Shown piece by piece: positions 37,628 to 49,420 of a stretch of DNA of 64,000 nucleotides. A program made the translations under genes and the position numbers. The notes beneath the pieces were generated by a model. That model was not told the origin of the DNA. It searched no databases and was given only the letters and a program-made list of their open reading frames with translations. Source of the DNA: Narthecium ossifragum. Lineage: Eukaryota > Streptophyta > Magnoliopsida > Dioscoreales > Nartheciaceae. The stretch spans positions 15,407,897 through 15,471,896 of the forward strand of contig OY986975.1 in the NCBI GenBank assembly GCA_963920575.1, written 5' to 3'. Numbering within the stretch: the first letter of the stretch is position 1; every line of letters begins with the position of its first letter.

Positions 37628-37851
37628 ATGCTGGGGGAGTGCGGGCTAGGGCTGCCGTGCTTCGGCGGCCGCCGGAGGCGGCGGAGAGCCGGCGTGGGGG
37701 ACCCGGAGGTGGAGCCGGTGCTTTTAGTGTCGGGGATGGGGGGGTCGATCTTGAATGCGAGGAACAAGGGGAATGGGCGGGAGAAGCGGGTCTGGGTGCG
37801 GATCTTCCTGGCGGATTACGAGTTCAAGAAGAGCATTTGGTCGCTCTATAA
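37558..37851 (+). other. Upstream ORF overlapping the LCAT gene 2 start
   Basis: An ATG 70 bases before the main start opens a 97-codon frame (MVVFFLSYSS...) through exon 1, in the same relative frame as the uORF of gene 1, stopping at the matching CTATAA position. Confidence 0.45.
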
Positions 37852-40800
37852 TCCCGACACTGGTTCGTTGTCTCTGGTTTCCTCTCTCTCTCTCGGCCTC
37901 TCTGTCTTGTTCGTAAAGGAGGGGTTTTTAATTAGTGTTTTGGGATTGGCAGGGTATGTGGAGTCGCTTGATCCGAAGTTGGAGATTGTGGTTCCGGAGG
38001 ATGAGCATGGGCTGCAGGCCATCGACATTTTGGATCCATCTTGGGTAGGTTGGTTTGTAGGAGATGAATGCTGCTGGTTTAGAGTATTGGATGTTCTTGT
38101 TTTCGTTGTTTTGTTTCAGAGTTTGAGCATTTGGCTGAGTTTATTATTGTTGATTATTTGCTAGATATGGGGTTTGCTATTCTTTCTTGGGATTTTTCTT
38201 GGTTTCTTTGATGATGATACTGAGACAGAGTTTGAGCATTAGACTGAGTTTATTATTCTTAATTATAAAATGCTATATATATGGAGTTTGCTATTCTTTC
38301 TTGGAAATTTTCTTGGTTTTTTTTCTCGTGATATGTTTCATCTGTGAGACGTATGCTCTGTTCTCGTTCTTATCTTTTATGGGCCTTAGCTAGATGGCTC
38401 ACGATTGAGTTAACATAGACTTTGTTTTGCTTTGATGATTACTGGAGACAAATATGTGCAGTGTTTTAATTTCTGTCAGCCCTGGAGTTTGTTAGGTCTT
38501 GAGTTGTTGTTAATCGATTATGGTGTGGGAAATGAATAATGGTTACATCATATCCTGTGGGTCCTAATAGAATAAACACACCAAATGCACATCACTTAGC
38601 CACCTAAAGTGCTGCTTCTTCCAACATAATTTTAACAGATCTTGATAAGATTTTTTACCTGAAAACCTTTTTTCTATGATGCATGCAGTCGATTTTGGTA
38701 CCAAGCCTCATAGTAACATTTGGGGTGTCTTATGACGCACAAACACCGTGCATGATATCCTGCAAAAGATGTCGGAGAGTCTATTCTCATGCTTGAATTT
38801 ATACTGGATATGATGTTCTTATGTTTGTTTTGGTATTAATCGAGGCTAATGTGTTTGACCTTTCGATCCTACAGTGGGCAAAATGTATGCGTTTGGAGGA
38901 CGTATACCATTTCCATGACATGATCAATATGCTTCTTGAATGTGGATATGAGGAAGGAACCACACTCTTCGGATATGGTTATGATTTTCGGCAAAGCAAT
39001 AGGTAAGCGATTACTTTCTTGTTGAAAAAACAGATGGATTTGAAGCTAGCACATTTTGTAGCCTGGCTGCCTTTTGGAATTTTTAAAACTGATTTATGAA
39101 CTCTTAACAGTGATTTCATCATTGGCTGTGAATGTTTTTGGCAGACTTGACAAAACATTGAAAGGACTGAGAGTTAAACTGGAAACTGCTTACAAAGCTT
39201 CTGGTGGGAAAAAAGTAAATATAATTACCCATTCTATGGGTGGACTGCTTACTCGGTGCTTCATGTCACTTCACCCTGATGTACGTGTTTGTTTTTGTGA
39301 CAATGATTATCGTCTGTTCTTTCGGTTAGGTTGTGACTACATGCTCAATTATTCAATGTAACTGAACTGTTCTACAATTGTCCAGGTATTTGAAAAGTAC
39401 GTAAACAAATGGATTTGCATAGCATGCCCCTTTCAAGGTAACTAGACTTGTCAGAGGTATACTTCATCTTATGTGCTTTGTTTCGAGTGTAGCTTGAGAT
39501 TTTTAAAACACCAGGGTTCACTGCTAGAGATATTAAATATTTCTTTTAAAGCTGTACTGTATGTTTAACAGGTGCGCCAGGATGCATTAATGATTCTCTT
39601 TTAACCGGGTTGCAATTTGTATATGGCTTCCAAAGCTTCTTTTTTGTGTCCAGATGGACAATGCATCAATTGGTAAATCCTTTTGACACTTCTTAGCTTG
39701 CCATTACTAGATATGGCACATTTGCAAAATTAGGTTTGCTATGATTTTTGAGAATATGAAGCTAAATATTACCTACCCTTATTTATTTCGTTACTTCCCC
39801 TCTCGTTGCAGACCGAGAAAAGGTTATACTAGTGTTTCGTTTTTATTCTTCTTTTCAATACGCCTATAGAGCTTTGTTCAGTGAGCCATTGACAGATTTA
39901 TGTTCTCTTGGTATTGCATTTGTGTCCTCATAGTCGAGGGCAAATGAGCTCCTGGCATGAAATCATGTGGTAATATGCACAATTAAACGGTTTTACTGGT
40001 GACATTCTTGATGGTTTTTACTGTAGTTGCTTGCTTCCCTAGAATGTAGAGCACTTGTACAAAATTTGGCCTAGGACGTGTTTTGCATCATGACGGTAGA
40101 GGAATGCATTTCCCAGCTGTGTGCTCTTGTTCAAACGGTGATATCTGACCGAGTTGGGTGAGTTGTAGTTTGAACTCAGTGAGTTACTTCCATGGCCAAT
40201 TATGAACCATCAAAGACGTTTAGTGGTCATGCCATGTTAGGCATATAACCAGCAGAAAGGGAAAAACATTATAAAAAAAAGTTCTGTATGTTAATGATGG
40301 CGCTCTATTACATCATTTGCAATACTTACAAGAGTTATTTGCTCTTGTTGACTTTATTGTCCAGTGGTGAGGCTGATTTGATTTCCTGGTTAGCCAGGAG
40401 TTAAATAGAAGATTTTTTTCTCTTTCCTGATTGAGTGCACATGAGCTGTTATAGTCAGTTTTATATGGTTTCATTTGTGGAAAGCATTTCAAATTTTTAG
40501 CATCCATCTCAAAGAATTGTGGACCGCATGTTACAATATTATTTGCACTGACTGCATTTGCAGCAGACATTTCTGTAATCCAAGAGAAGTATTCAATAAA
40601 ACAGTCGATTCTTGCAGCTAGTTGAGTGCCCATCAATCTATGAGATGCTGCCGAACCCAAAATTTGATTGGAAAGATCAGCCAGTGATTCAGGTTTGGAG
40701 AAAACAGTCTGGCAACACAGAAGATTCAGTCAAGTTGGAGACATACGATCCAACTGACTGTACTTCTTTGTTTGAAGAAGCGCTAAAGAGTAATGAGGTA

Positions 40801-43441
40801 TCCAACTTCAAGCCACAAAGCGAGCTTTAATTTTAACTTCAGCTTCCTTGTGTTGCACTGTAGATTCAATATTGATCTTTAAGTTGCAATGAGATTCAGC
40901 CTTAGAAAACTAAGGAATGGATTGATGAACTTAGGTGAGCAAGTCTCATATCTATCTTCAGGCATTGATGATTGAAAAATCTTGTCCTTGCTCAATCTAT
41001 ATGCCTGTCTTGATTTGGTTTGGGATTTAGGTTAATTTACTGCCCAAATGTAGAATGTTTCAACTGATCTCATGACGGAGATCTTAAAATTTTTTGGGAG
41101 GCTGATGGTTGAAATATACAATTAGACCTACTGAAGCGCATCTATAGCCTACATATAAATGTGCTGAAACTATTGAATGAGTATACTAATGATTCCACTT
41201 AGGATCAGCAGATATGCATCAAACTGAAAGCTTGAGTTGAGGGATGATACTTGAACATCCTCCTTTTTCCAAAATATTCACTCCTGTCATTATGTGCAAT
41301 TAGAAGATTGATGAAATCTTTTTTTTTTGGTGTGGTAATTATTAACAGTATTTGATTCGGTTAAATATGCACTTGTACCCTGTATTGGAGACAGTTTCTA
41401 TGTTGGCCTTCATTTTTACATTTCAACAATAAGGCCCTCAATTTACAGAATCTTTTCAATGTAGGACACTGACAAATGACGTTAGAAAATTAGCGGAGGA
41501 AAATCACACACCCAGTAGTTTCTATAGAATGTCCTTAACTGGTGTAAGTGTATCTTCTCGTCCTCCACCCAAATGAAACATTTCTGTAATAGGTGCCAAT
41601 GCTAATCGAAAATAAAATTTAATCCTAGACATTTTACTTTTCGGTTAATGTTGACTATCTGAATGACTAATATCAATCTGTACTTATAGGCTATGTGGAA
41701 GGTATCGTAATGATTTAGTCCAATGTGCTTGAGAGCTCTATAGAAGTATCAGAATGATGAAGTGAATAGCTAGGAAGCACCGACACTTCCAGCATAGGAG
41801 TGTGTCCGTGTCCGACACCGTGCACCGACACTATATTCATGTGAAAGTGACTAATCAGTGTATTTAGCAATCACAAAATCCTCAATTTCATGCTAGCGAT
41901 AAAATGTTGCCACTTCTGTTTTCCGTGCAATGACTGTTTTTCTCACGTGGTTTAACCATTTTATTATAACCTTGGGTGTTTTTTAGCTTAAATTCAATGG
42001 GAAATCAGTTCCTCTGCCATTTAACTTCTACATCCTAAAATGGGCTGCTGAGACTCGCCAAATTCTTGAGAATGCTCAATTGCCAATCAGTGTCAGCTTT
42101 TACAACATATATGGGACCTCACTTGACACACCTTATCATATTTGGTATGTCATCTTTACCTATTATATAACCGTAAATATATCTGCTTGGATGTCCATAT
42201 GTTCTTTTTATTTGTACCTCATATGGTCAGCCTTAAGGCATGATAGTAACGTGCCCAGAACTCGATCTTTTTCCTCACCCACAACTATCCACTCCTCTCC
42301 CTCTCCCTCTCCCACTCCCTCTCCCTCTCCCTCTCCCTCTCCTGCCGAGCAACCAAACGCAGCCTTAGTTGTGACACTTCCGCTGTGGGAAAGAAACTGC
42401 ACTGTCTTGGCAGACATTGATGTGGTTGTCGGTTGTCATCACCTAGTTTAGAAGTCAGTTACACCATCATGAATCTGGCCATACATATCATCAAATAGGT
42501 TAAAAGACAATAGCACCACTCTAGTCCTGCTTAGCAAGCCATAGCGAATTGTATAGCCTTTTCAAGTACGAATTAACCTATTTGTAGTTTGAAGTGCCAA
42601 TATTCTCCTACTATGATTTGCATCGAGTTTTTTTTTTCAAATCACTGCGATTATCCTATTACTTTTCTATTGCAGCTATGGATCTGAGGCTTCTCCCATC
42701 GGTGATTTGGAAGAAGTATGCCATGCAATGGTAAACATACAATTTGCATTGAATTCCATTTATTTTGGTTTGTTATGACAATCCTTCCCTGAATATAATG
42801 TCTTTTTGTTGCTTTCAGCCTCAGTATACTTATGTGGATGGAGATGGTAGTGTTCCTTCTGAATCAGCTCAGGTACAATATTTTCCCTTTTTGCCAAATT
42901 TCGTGGTCTTATCAGATCGAAAATGTTGGCTCTCTTTCATGGTTGATGGGTTAACCAATATTCGACTTTTGAGGAAAAAAAAATTCAAGGTGTCTGATGA
43001 AGCAACTGAAGTGCTAGTTATAGCTCAGCATGTCGTTTGGTGTAAGCTATAAAATGTAGTAATATGCTGATTGGAAAGAAAAGGAAAAATTTAAAACATA
43101 TAGATTATACAAATTGTAATCCATTTGTGTGATCTCTTTATAAGCTGTGAAATCTAATTGTGCAGCTTATACTTAGTGTTTAAGATCTTAGCATTCCCTC
43201 TGTTTCTTATTCAATGTCTTTAATCTGTATTGCTTTCTTTATGCAGGCTGATGGGTTGGTGGCAACGGCAAGAGTTAGAGTTAGGACTTCTCACCGTGGG
43301 ATTTTAAGTGACAAGACCGTGTTTCAATTTGTAAGGCAGTGGTTGGGTCTGAGGCAGACATCACGGAGCATATTATCGACTGCCAAAGTGACGGATGCTG
43401 ATTTTGGGCCAGATTCTCATGTCCCCAAGATGTTTCTGTAG
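37628..43441 (+). CDS. LCAT4: Lecithin:cholesterol acyltransferase-like 4 (phospholipase A type), gene 2
   Basis: Eleven exons: 37628-37862, 37953-38044, 38875-39002, 39145-39280, 39386-39437, 39572-39672, 40618-40797, 41987-42144, 42676-42730, 42819-42872, 43247-43441; 1386 nt, 461 residues. Exon lengths equal those of gene 1 except exon 1 (eight codons shorter) and exon 7 (one codon shorter), and every phase is the same. Triad: Ser182 in ITHSMGG, Asp388 in VDGDGSVP, His413 in TSHRG. No signal peptide; an Arg-rich run follows the start. Expected role is hydrolysis or transfer of phospholipid acyl chains in the cytosol or on membranes; substrate is inferred from the family. A CTCTCC repeat lies in intron 8 (about 42291-42342). 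This copy is compact and probably closer to the ancestral layout. Confidence 0.93.
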
Positions 43442-43514
43442 ACATTTTCAAGGATTAGTTGGAAGTAACAACGATGCTCTTTGTCCAGATTTCACTGATT
43501 TTCAACCGTGCTTG

Positions 43515-43930
43515 GTGCAATACCGGATACTATGTACATATTCTTGTTTGCTCATAGCAAGGTCACCTTATTTTTCATCAATTGTGACAAGCATATGTAA
43601 ATGTTCAAAAGTGTTAAGAGGATCCATTATACGAAACTCGATCACAGAAATCATAGTGAAATACTTCCTGTAAATTTCAGTTCTTCCGCAACTGATCCTC
43701 AGCGGAGAACGTACTTTTTTGCCTAAGCCAGTAGCTATTTCTCAAGTGTTTGGAGTTATGATGCTACACAGAAGACACTGTATACTCTTGGATGAAGGAA
43801 AATGCTATGCTTTTTACTTTCCTGATGGCATCTGCTGCAGCTTCCTAACTGTGGTGTGCGACTGGTAAGAGGTCTTCCTTCCAAAGCGGCTTTTGATTGC
43901 AGTATCTCAATGCTTTCTGGTTGAACTCTA
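43515..43930 (+). repeat. LCAT gene 2 downstream segment, duplicated at 51130-51439
   Basis: Blocks such as AAAAGTGTTAAGAGGATCCA, ATCATAGTGAAATACTT and TTCCTGATGGCATCTGCTGC recur in the same order and strand at 51130-51439. It includes the probable 3' UTR of LCAT gene 2. Confidence 0.8.
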
Positions 43931-44922
43931 TCCTTAAGCTTGCAAAGAGGTTTCGGAATCCTATTAAACCTTTTCTGGCAACGCATGTAGTTTTCACCTC
44001 CAAAGAGAACTTCTTGTCATACGCAGCCCAAAGCCTCAAACTTGGGCCCTGAGTCAGGCCTACAAGGCCTTTAGGTTTTCGTAAAACAGTTGTATTTTCC
44101 TGTGTAATCCTGTTTGTGCCTCGAGCATTCATTTTTTTCTCTCTTTTTTCTTGTTATGCACATCTTAGTAAAGTAAGTAGTTGGATTGCGATCTGCTTGT
44201 CATTCAGATGCTCTGTATTGACGTCATAGAAAGATAAGTTGATCAAAGTCTATGGTGAAAGGTTGTATACAGAAGTAATATGGTTTTTACATTGTTATCC
44301 ATGAAAATCTTTCACATTATGTACTTATTCATAGATTTTTTTATGTCAAAAGATTATTCATGTGTTCTTAACCATCAGCGCTTGTCTAATTCTAACCACT
44401 CCCCACTACTCCTCTCTCTCTTCTAATCATCCTTCACTACTCCCTTTCATATGGTTTCACCTCGATCATCTGATATATCATAGTATAACTTGGATTAAGC
44501 GTTCTCAGCCATCTGATAGAATACACTTGATATCTAATCTAACTCTATATAAGACAGGGTTTTGGTATATCTGACTGGCCATAAGATGCTAGAAGAGTTT
44601 TATCTAGCGGTCAAAAAACACCCCCATCATATGAGTTCAGTTATTTCTAAAATACGGTTATTTTTGTCCTAGGAGATTGTGGGGGTGGTTATTACGTTTC
44701 TTTTTTTCTTTCTTTAATCCAAGTAAGCTTTGTTTGCTCCTTGACATGATTGTACATTACAGTCTTATTATTTTAGGCATGTCATTACCCTCTTGGCATG
44801 TAGAAGTGCATCCGCATAAAGACGGAGATGTTGCATTTTTTTCATTAAAATATATAAATCATGGATTAATCATGGCCAATCAATAAAACCGTGTCAAATC
44901 CACTAGTATATATATATACATA
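43931..44922. other. AT-rich intergenic sequence
   Basis: No gene recognised. A minus-strand frame at 43845-44132 (with SLRLWAAYDKK and KPLWKEDLL) looks protein-like, but I cannot match it to a family. Short (TA)n runs precede the inverted mini-Helitron. Confidence 0.35.
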
Positions 44923-45109
44923 CTAGTTGTGCCCCCTGCCACATGGCAGGGTAACCACCAACCGACCCTAATAACCACCCAATAACTCCCTCCCACTAAA
45001 CCCCCCTCAACCTAGGGTTATCATGCCACATAGACTCCACCTAGGACATTCTACCGTCACGTAGGACAACAAAAGTTTCACTTATAACCATAGTCTCATA
45101 TAAGGATGA
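44923..45109 (-). mobile_element. Mini-Helitron copy 3, inverted
   Basis: Read on the minus strand it starts TCATCCTTATATGAG, carries the perfect 8-bp-stem hairpin CCCTGCCATGTGGCAGGG, then ends CTAG seven bases later, followed by T. This is the best-preserved terminus of the three copies. Confidence 0.8.
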
Positions 45110-45118
45110 TATATATAT

Positions 45119-45885
45119 TGTTAGGATTAAGCCCAAGTAGATCGTCAATTGATAGGTGGTTTGGATGAAAAATAAGTGACAATCGAAGATGAGAAGAAAA
45201 CAAAGAAGAGAAGAAATCAATGACACACAGATTTAACGTGGAAAAACCCTTCTAAATAGAAGGTAAAAAACCACGGGAGGAGAGGAGGAATCCACTATGA
45301 AAAATCACCAAGAAACAGCCAAGTTCTTCGTCTCTGTTTTCTTCAGGAAAGAGAAAACAGAGAACTTGCAAAACTTCTCTCAAAGTATGAAGAACAATAA
45401 AACCTTAACCCTAATCTCATGATCTAGGGCTTATATATATAGACCACTGCAATCTAATAGGGCCTTAACGGATTTATACTAAAACAAATATAATAAAACC
45501 CGTTAAGTATAGTTGCCTAATATAAAACGGTCTTCAGCATCGGGCGTCAACGGTCGACCGTCAGGTTCCCACGGTCGACCGTCATGCTTCCACGGTCGAC
45601 CGTCAAGTTCCTACGGTCGACCGTCCTGCTTGAACGGTCCATTGGCACGAGTCCATCAACGCCCGCGGTCGATCCTCGCATCGACCCTGAGAAGTGATTT
45701 TCTTGACAGAGGCTGACGGTCGATGCCACGGTCGATGTGGCGGTCGACCGTCAGAACCTTGAGACAAAACGGTTGATACTGCGGACGATGTTCCGATCGT
45801 CCGTGACAACCCGCGGTCGACCGTCAAGAGTCCACGGTCGACCGTGGTCTTCAAAATTTGCTGAGAAAGATTTTTGAGACAAACT

Positions 45886-45890
<5 letters not shown>
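45119..45890 (+). repeat. Copia-like LTR fragment with a GGTCGACC array
   Basis: Starts TGTTAGGATT; AACGTGGAAAAACCC near 45235 is common in copia LTRs; a TATA-like run (GCTTATATATATAGACC) lies near 45430. The 3' part carries the palindrome array and runs into a (TA)n tract at 45890-45929. The 3' LTR end is not clear. Confidence 0.5.
45550..45846. repeat. GGTCGACC palindrome array in the copia-like LTR
   Basis: Seven or more ACGGTCGACCGT or close variants separated by short tracts such as CAGGTTCCC and CATGCTTCC. The same core palindrome appears in the two chromovirus-associated LTR-like units although the surrounding sequence is unrelated. Confidence 0.85.
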
Positions 45891-45930
<40 letters not shown>

Positions 45931-45931
<1 letters not shown>

Positions 45932-46018
45932 CTCCCGAGGAATTTCAATTGCGCTTATATCCATAACTGTAGGAATTGGGTTCAAGCTTTCCGCGGCCCC
46001 TTTTTATCAATGGACTCC
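45931..46018 (+). pseudogene. ndhB: Plastid ndhB exon 1 fragment (nuclear plastid DNA)
   Basis: Translates to [18 protein letters not shown] then a QWTP motif, the conserved stretch of the NDH complex subunit B near the end of exon 1. Identity with NdhB stops abruptly after QWTP, where unrelated sequence begins. A second, inverted copy of the same stretch lies at 47376-47433. Confidence 0.75.
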
Positions 46019-46421
46019 TTTATCAGTCCCGAACTAGGATTAGGATCCAATAAAATTTTCAATTCAACTTTCTATTTTCCGAGAGAAGGGGTAGAGAAAT
46101 CAAGAAGTAATCCACGGGCGAAAGATCCTTATTTATTTTGTTTTTCGTTTCACATTTATCATCAGACAAATACATAAATTCCCATTTCTTCTACTAGTAC
46201 GGATTTCTGAAGGAGAGACGTAGGTAGATTGGTATAAACGGCGGTACTAATATTACTACTAATTTAAATATATTAAATTTAAGAATTAATTTATTCCATT
46301 TCTATGAGAGAAGGCCAAGAGCTTTGACTTCTCTTTCCACAATAATGATCATCGGACATGCGAATTGAAATTGGTCAAGGTATATAATATATTATATGTC
46401 TGTATCTATATAAGATCATGA
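46019..46421. other. Organelle-like sequence of unassigned origin
   Basis: Lies between two plastid fragments, AT-rich and with spacer-like character. I could not place it on a plastome from memory. Confidence 0.35.
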
Positions 46422-46501
46422 CTAATTATTCAACAAATTCGATTGATTGATAGGAGCTGATTTAATGGATTAACGAAATAATAGCTAGTCCAATAGCTGC
46501 C
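46422..46501 (-). pseudogene. ndhE: Plastid ndhE 3'-end fragment
   Basis: The minus strand reads AAIGLAIISLIH and, after a small deletion that breaks the frame, INQSNLLNN and a stop at 46422-46424. This matches the C terminus of NdhE, a small membrane subunit of the plastid NDH complex. Confidence 0.75.
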
Positions 46502-46586
46502 CAAATCCAATGACTTACGCTTTCCCATGGCGTTACTCAACCGTCGAGTTTTTTATTTGTTTGATTAGATGAGCCCGAGAGTTGGT

Positions 46587-46787
46587 TTACAAAAACCTAT
46601 CTAAATCCGTGATGTCATCTTCCAATGCCAAATATAGGGGCACTTGTGAACGACGACACCAGCGAGCTATACCATTAGCTTTATAGTTTTTTGACCTAGG
46701 AGTGTAGACACATAACACATTTGACAGCTCCATTATCTTGGCCCACACATCTCGAAGGACAATCTCCACTCCCGGTGGACAAATCAT
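46587..46787 (-). pseudogene. RNase H-like fragment between plastid pieces
   Basis: A 66-residue minus-strand frame with YTPRSKNYKANGIARWCRR resembles the C-terminal end of plant retroelement RNase H (pattern VPR-x2-N-x2-AD-x-LAR). No start or full domain. Confidence 0.5.
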
Positions 46788-47049
46788 GGCATTGCGTTAC
46801 TCTACCGCCGAATTAAAAGAGCCTTTTCTTTTGAATTCAAAAATTAGCGGTGGATTTTCCATTACGAGTTTACTGCATGTATGCATATATGCACTATGTA
46901 CACATATACATAGGAACTCCTCCAGGAACAATAAATTTTATTTGCCTAGTAAATTCCTATTATTATTTATTTTTTATTAGGAATTTTAATAAAAATAATA
47001 ATATAATGAATTCTTTCAAAAGCGATCCCACTTGTTTTGTTTACTTTTC

Positions 47050-47434
47050 CTGATCCATCAGAATGAGATTGACTTCATTGATATGTGTACCAATCCGACA
47101 TTATGTCATTAGTCCAATCCTTTGTAGGAACTACCCGTAAGAACGAACTTGCAAAATGGATCTGTTTATCATAAAGAGATTCGTTGATCCTTGACTCCGC
47201 TTCACCTTAATTGTTATTTGAATAAAAAGATCACAATAAAAGTTTTGTCTTGGTCCGAGTCGGGATAGCATTTCTCTTCTGCATGTCTATAAAGTTTTGA
47301 AAAATCCAAACATCTCGGAGATAGATATAGAGGTAGGAATTTGTCGAACGAACCACACTCCTTCGTAGAAAAGGGTATGTGGAAAGCTTGAACCCCAATT
47401 CCTACAGTGATGGATATAAGCACAATTGAAATTC
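47050..47434 (-). pseudogene. ndhB: Plastid ndhB exon 1 end plus intron fragment, inverted
   Basis: The minus strand encodes EGVWFVRQIPTSISISEMFG and FFKTL, the known end of NdhB exon 1, then ACATGCAGAAGAGAAATGC and a stretch I recognise as the start of the ndhB group II intron. A deletion removes part of the PSHQWTPDVY region and a frame change follows GVGIG. Confidence 0.75.
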
Positions 47435-47929
47435 ATGGGCTCGAAACCCCCCCCCGCATGAGAAACCATGAAGTAGAATAGAAGAGCTTGCCCCACCAAT
47501 GAGTAAATATTTCGTAGTAGCCTCATTAGACCGTTCATCTCTCTCTTTCTCTCTCTATATATAATTGACCCTCGTATCATGTTCAGGGGATCAATGCCCT
47601 GCAGGCTGCATGCTAACTTCTACAAATGTTAGAAATTACTAGGCATAAGTAAGGCTGTCAGCCTCCTACGCTTCAGGTGTACATGGGTCAATATTGTTTT
47701 GTCCATTAAGTCAATGCCGCCAGGGACATGGTGAATTTTTTGGTATGGAACACAAAGTAAAGGCTAAATTATGCTTCAGGTACTTTAAAATTCCCCGCAT
47801 GTCATTTTAGTATCTATAGTTTAATAATCACATTTTTGGTACCTACACTTAATACAAATATCATATTTAGTACCTATCGTTAGACGCTCTTATCCTGACT
47901 TGACGGTAATTCACTCACGTGATAACACA

Positions 47930-48935
47930 TGAGTGGTTTTGCAGGGTTTCCCCTGTCATGAAAGCGGTGTCGGTGGGTAGGAAGCGGATGATGGTCAGGC
48001 CTCCCGGCCGTCCAAGCTGCCGAAGAAGAGGAGAGCGATGTGGTGCGAAACTTGTTACCTGCCCATGACGAAGCGGGCGGTCTAGCCGATGACGCGGTCG
48101 ACGAGGTTGGTGACAAAGCAAGCAGCGTTGGCGAGGATCTGCTCATTGACGGACCGAAGGTGGGGTTGGTGGCCTCCATGTCGCCGTCAGTTGTCTGTTG
48201 CTTGTGGAACGGGAGGATGACGAGGGCGAAGCGCTTGTCCTCCGCTATCAAGCACACTGTTGGTCATTTGTTCGTTGGGCTAGAGGCCCAGGGTAGGGTG
48301 TGGGCTCTTGGCCGTCCCACCTGCGACGCCCGGTGTTTTGGCGTAGCCCCTCATGTCCGCCCGTTGATTAGTGCGGGGTTCTACGCTGCTATGTGGTGCT
48401 GGCGGTTGATCGCGGTTCTATGGTAAATGTAATATGGCTGCCTCTATTATCACTTTGGAGTTTTGGTACGAGTGGTTAGCTCGTGGATCCTGAACTGACA
48501 CACAAGTCCTTGTGCATGGAGGAATAGGGAGAGATGACAGTGAGCGCCTGCACCGAGACGCTGCTGGCGTGCTGCTCGCAGTTCTCGAAGGCGGTCACAA
48601 TGTGGTCGGATTGTGCTTGCCTGCCACCGCGGCTCTTCCACTGGCCACTAGACGTGACTTGTTTGTTGTTGGTGTCATGGACGATGAGCATGGTGGTGGC
48701 GTGGCCTTCGAGCTAGATGAGGTGGAGCGCGTAGATGAACACCGGAGAGCGCTTGGTAGGGTTGGAGGCCTCGAGGAGGCTGATGATGGAGGAGACGTCG
48801 TGGGAGTTGTGGACGCATGCGAGCATCCGGAGCTCTATATTCGGTATCGATCATTGGAGGTTTCACCCCTTGTACCCAATATGACGGCGCTTCCATGGCA
48901 CATACGTCGCCATGACCACCCGCCCTACCAACATC
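47930..48935 (-). pseudogene. Captured fragment of a CHX cation/H+ exchanger
   Basis: Minus strand in order: VMATYVPWKRRHIGYK, IELRMLACVHNSHDVSSIIS, LLEASNPTKRSPVFIYALHL, MLIVHDTNNK, SDHIVTAFENCEQHASSVSV, LTVISPYSSMHKD, then after a 220-bp unmatched stretch, AEDKRFALVILPFHKQQT, NEQILANAACFVTNLVDRV and HHIALLFFGSLDGREA. This is the cytosolic C-terminal half of plant CHX antiporters, including the PFHKxQTxDG motif. An in-frame stop follows YALHLI, with others later and a frameshift. The unmatched 48258-48480 may be a former intron or an insert. The donor gene is not in this window. Confidence 0.88.
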
Positions 48936-49090
48936 GGCGACCATGAATCGGACGATCTCTTAGTCATCCTCAGAGGGGCTGAAAGCTGCGATCTTGTCGG
49001 AATGGGTTGTGGGAAAGGGGGGGTGGCGGATAGAAGAGGGCATGGGGAGGGAAGGGCGGGTGCGGGGGCGGAGGAAAGGGGGAGGAAGGA

Positions 49091-49420
49091 CTAGGCGATT
49101 TTGACAATCTCTTCTTCTTCATCTTCGTGGAATTAGACGATGGATCGGACGAAGAAGGTGATGCGGAAGAAGATGATGAAGTAAAGAAGGGAGGATAGGA
49201 GGGCGAGGAGAGCGAGGAGCTCAGAGAGGTTGAGGAAGTGGAGCGGGGTGGAGGAGTGGAACTTCTCACGCCACTGGTAGATGAGGAAGTACAAGGAGAT
49301 GACAAAGAGGAGCGAGAAGAGCTTGTTGGTGTGGTGGAGGGCATAGTCGGACGCCCCCTTGATGGTGGTGGTGAATAAGAAGGTGGGGTAGTAGAGGAGG
49401 TGGTGGGAGGCTTGAAAGGG
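49091..49420 (-). pseudogene. Captured N-terminal fragment of HMG-CoA reductase
   Basis: The minus strand reads KGASDYALHHTNKLFSLLF, then YFLIYQWREKFHSSTPLHFL, LSELLALLALLSSLLYF and an acidic HEDEEEE linker. Plant HMGR has KASDAL...LTN...WREKI-x-xSTPLH..LSE between its two membrane helices and an acidic linker after them. A stop (TAA) follows VRSIV and another ends the fragment at 49091. The catalytic domain is absent. It lies upstream of the CHX fragment on the same strand. Confidence 0.85.

Noticed and set aside
42235..42370. Possible MITE around the CTCTCC repeat ending in CAAACGCAGCC
   Set aside because: The left end does not show the matching inverted sequence.
42080..42451. 123-codon frame with Ser-Pro repeats
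   Set aside because: Starts in LCAT gene 2 exon 8 and reads through intron 8 across a CTCTCC repeat.
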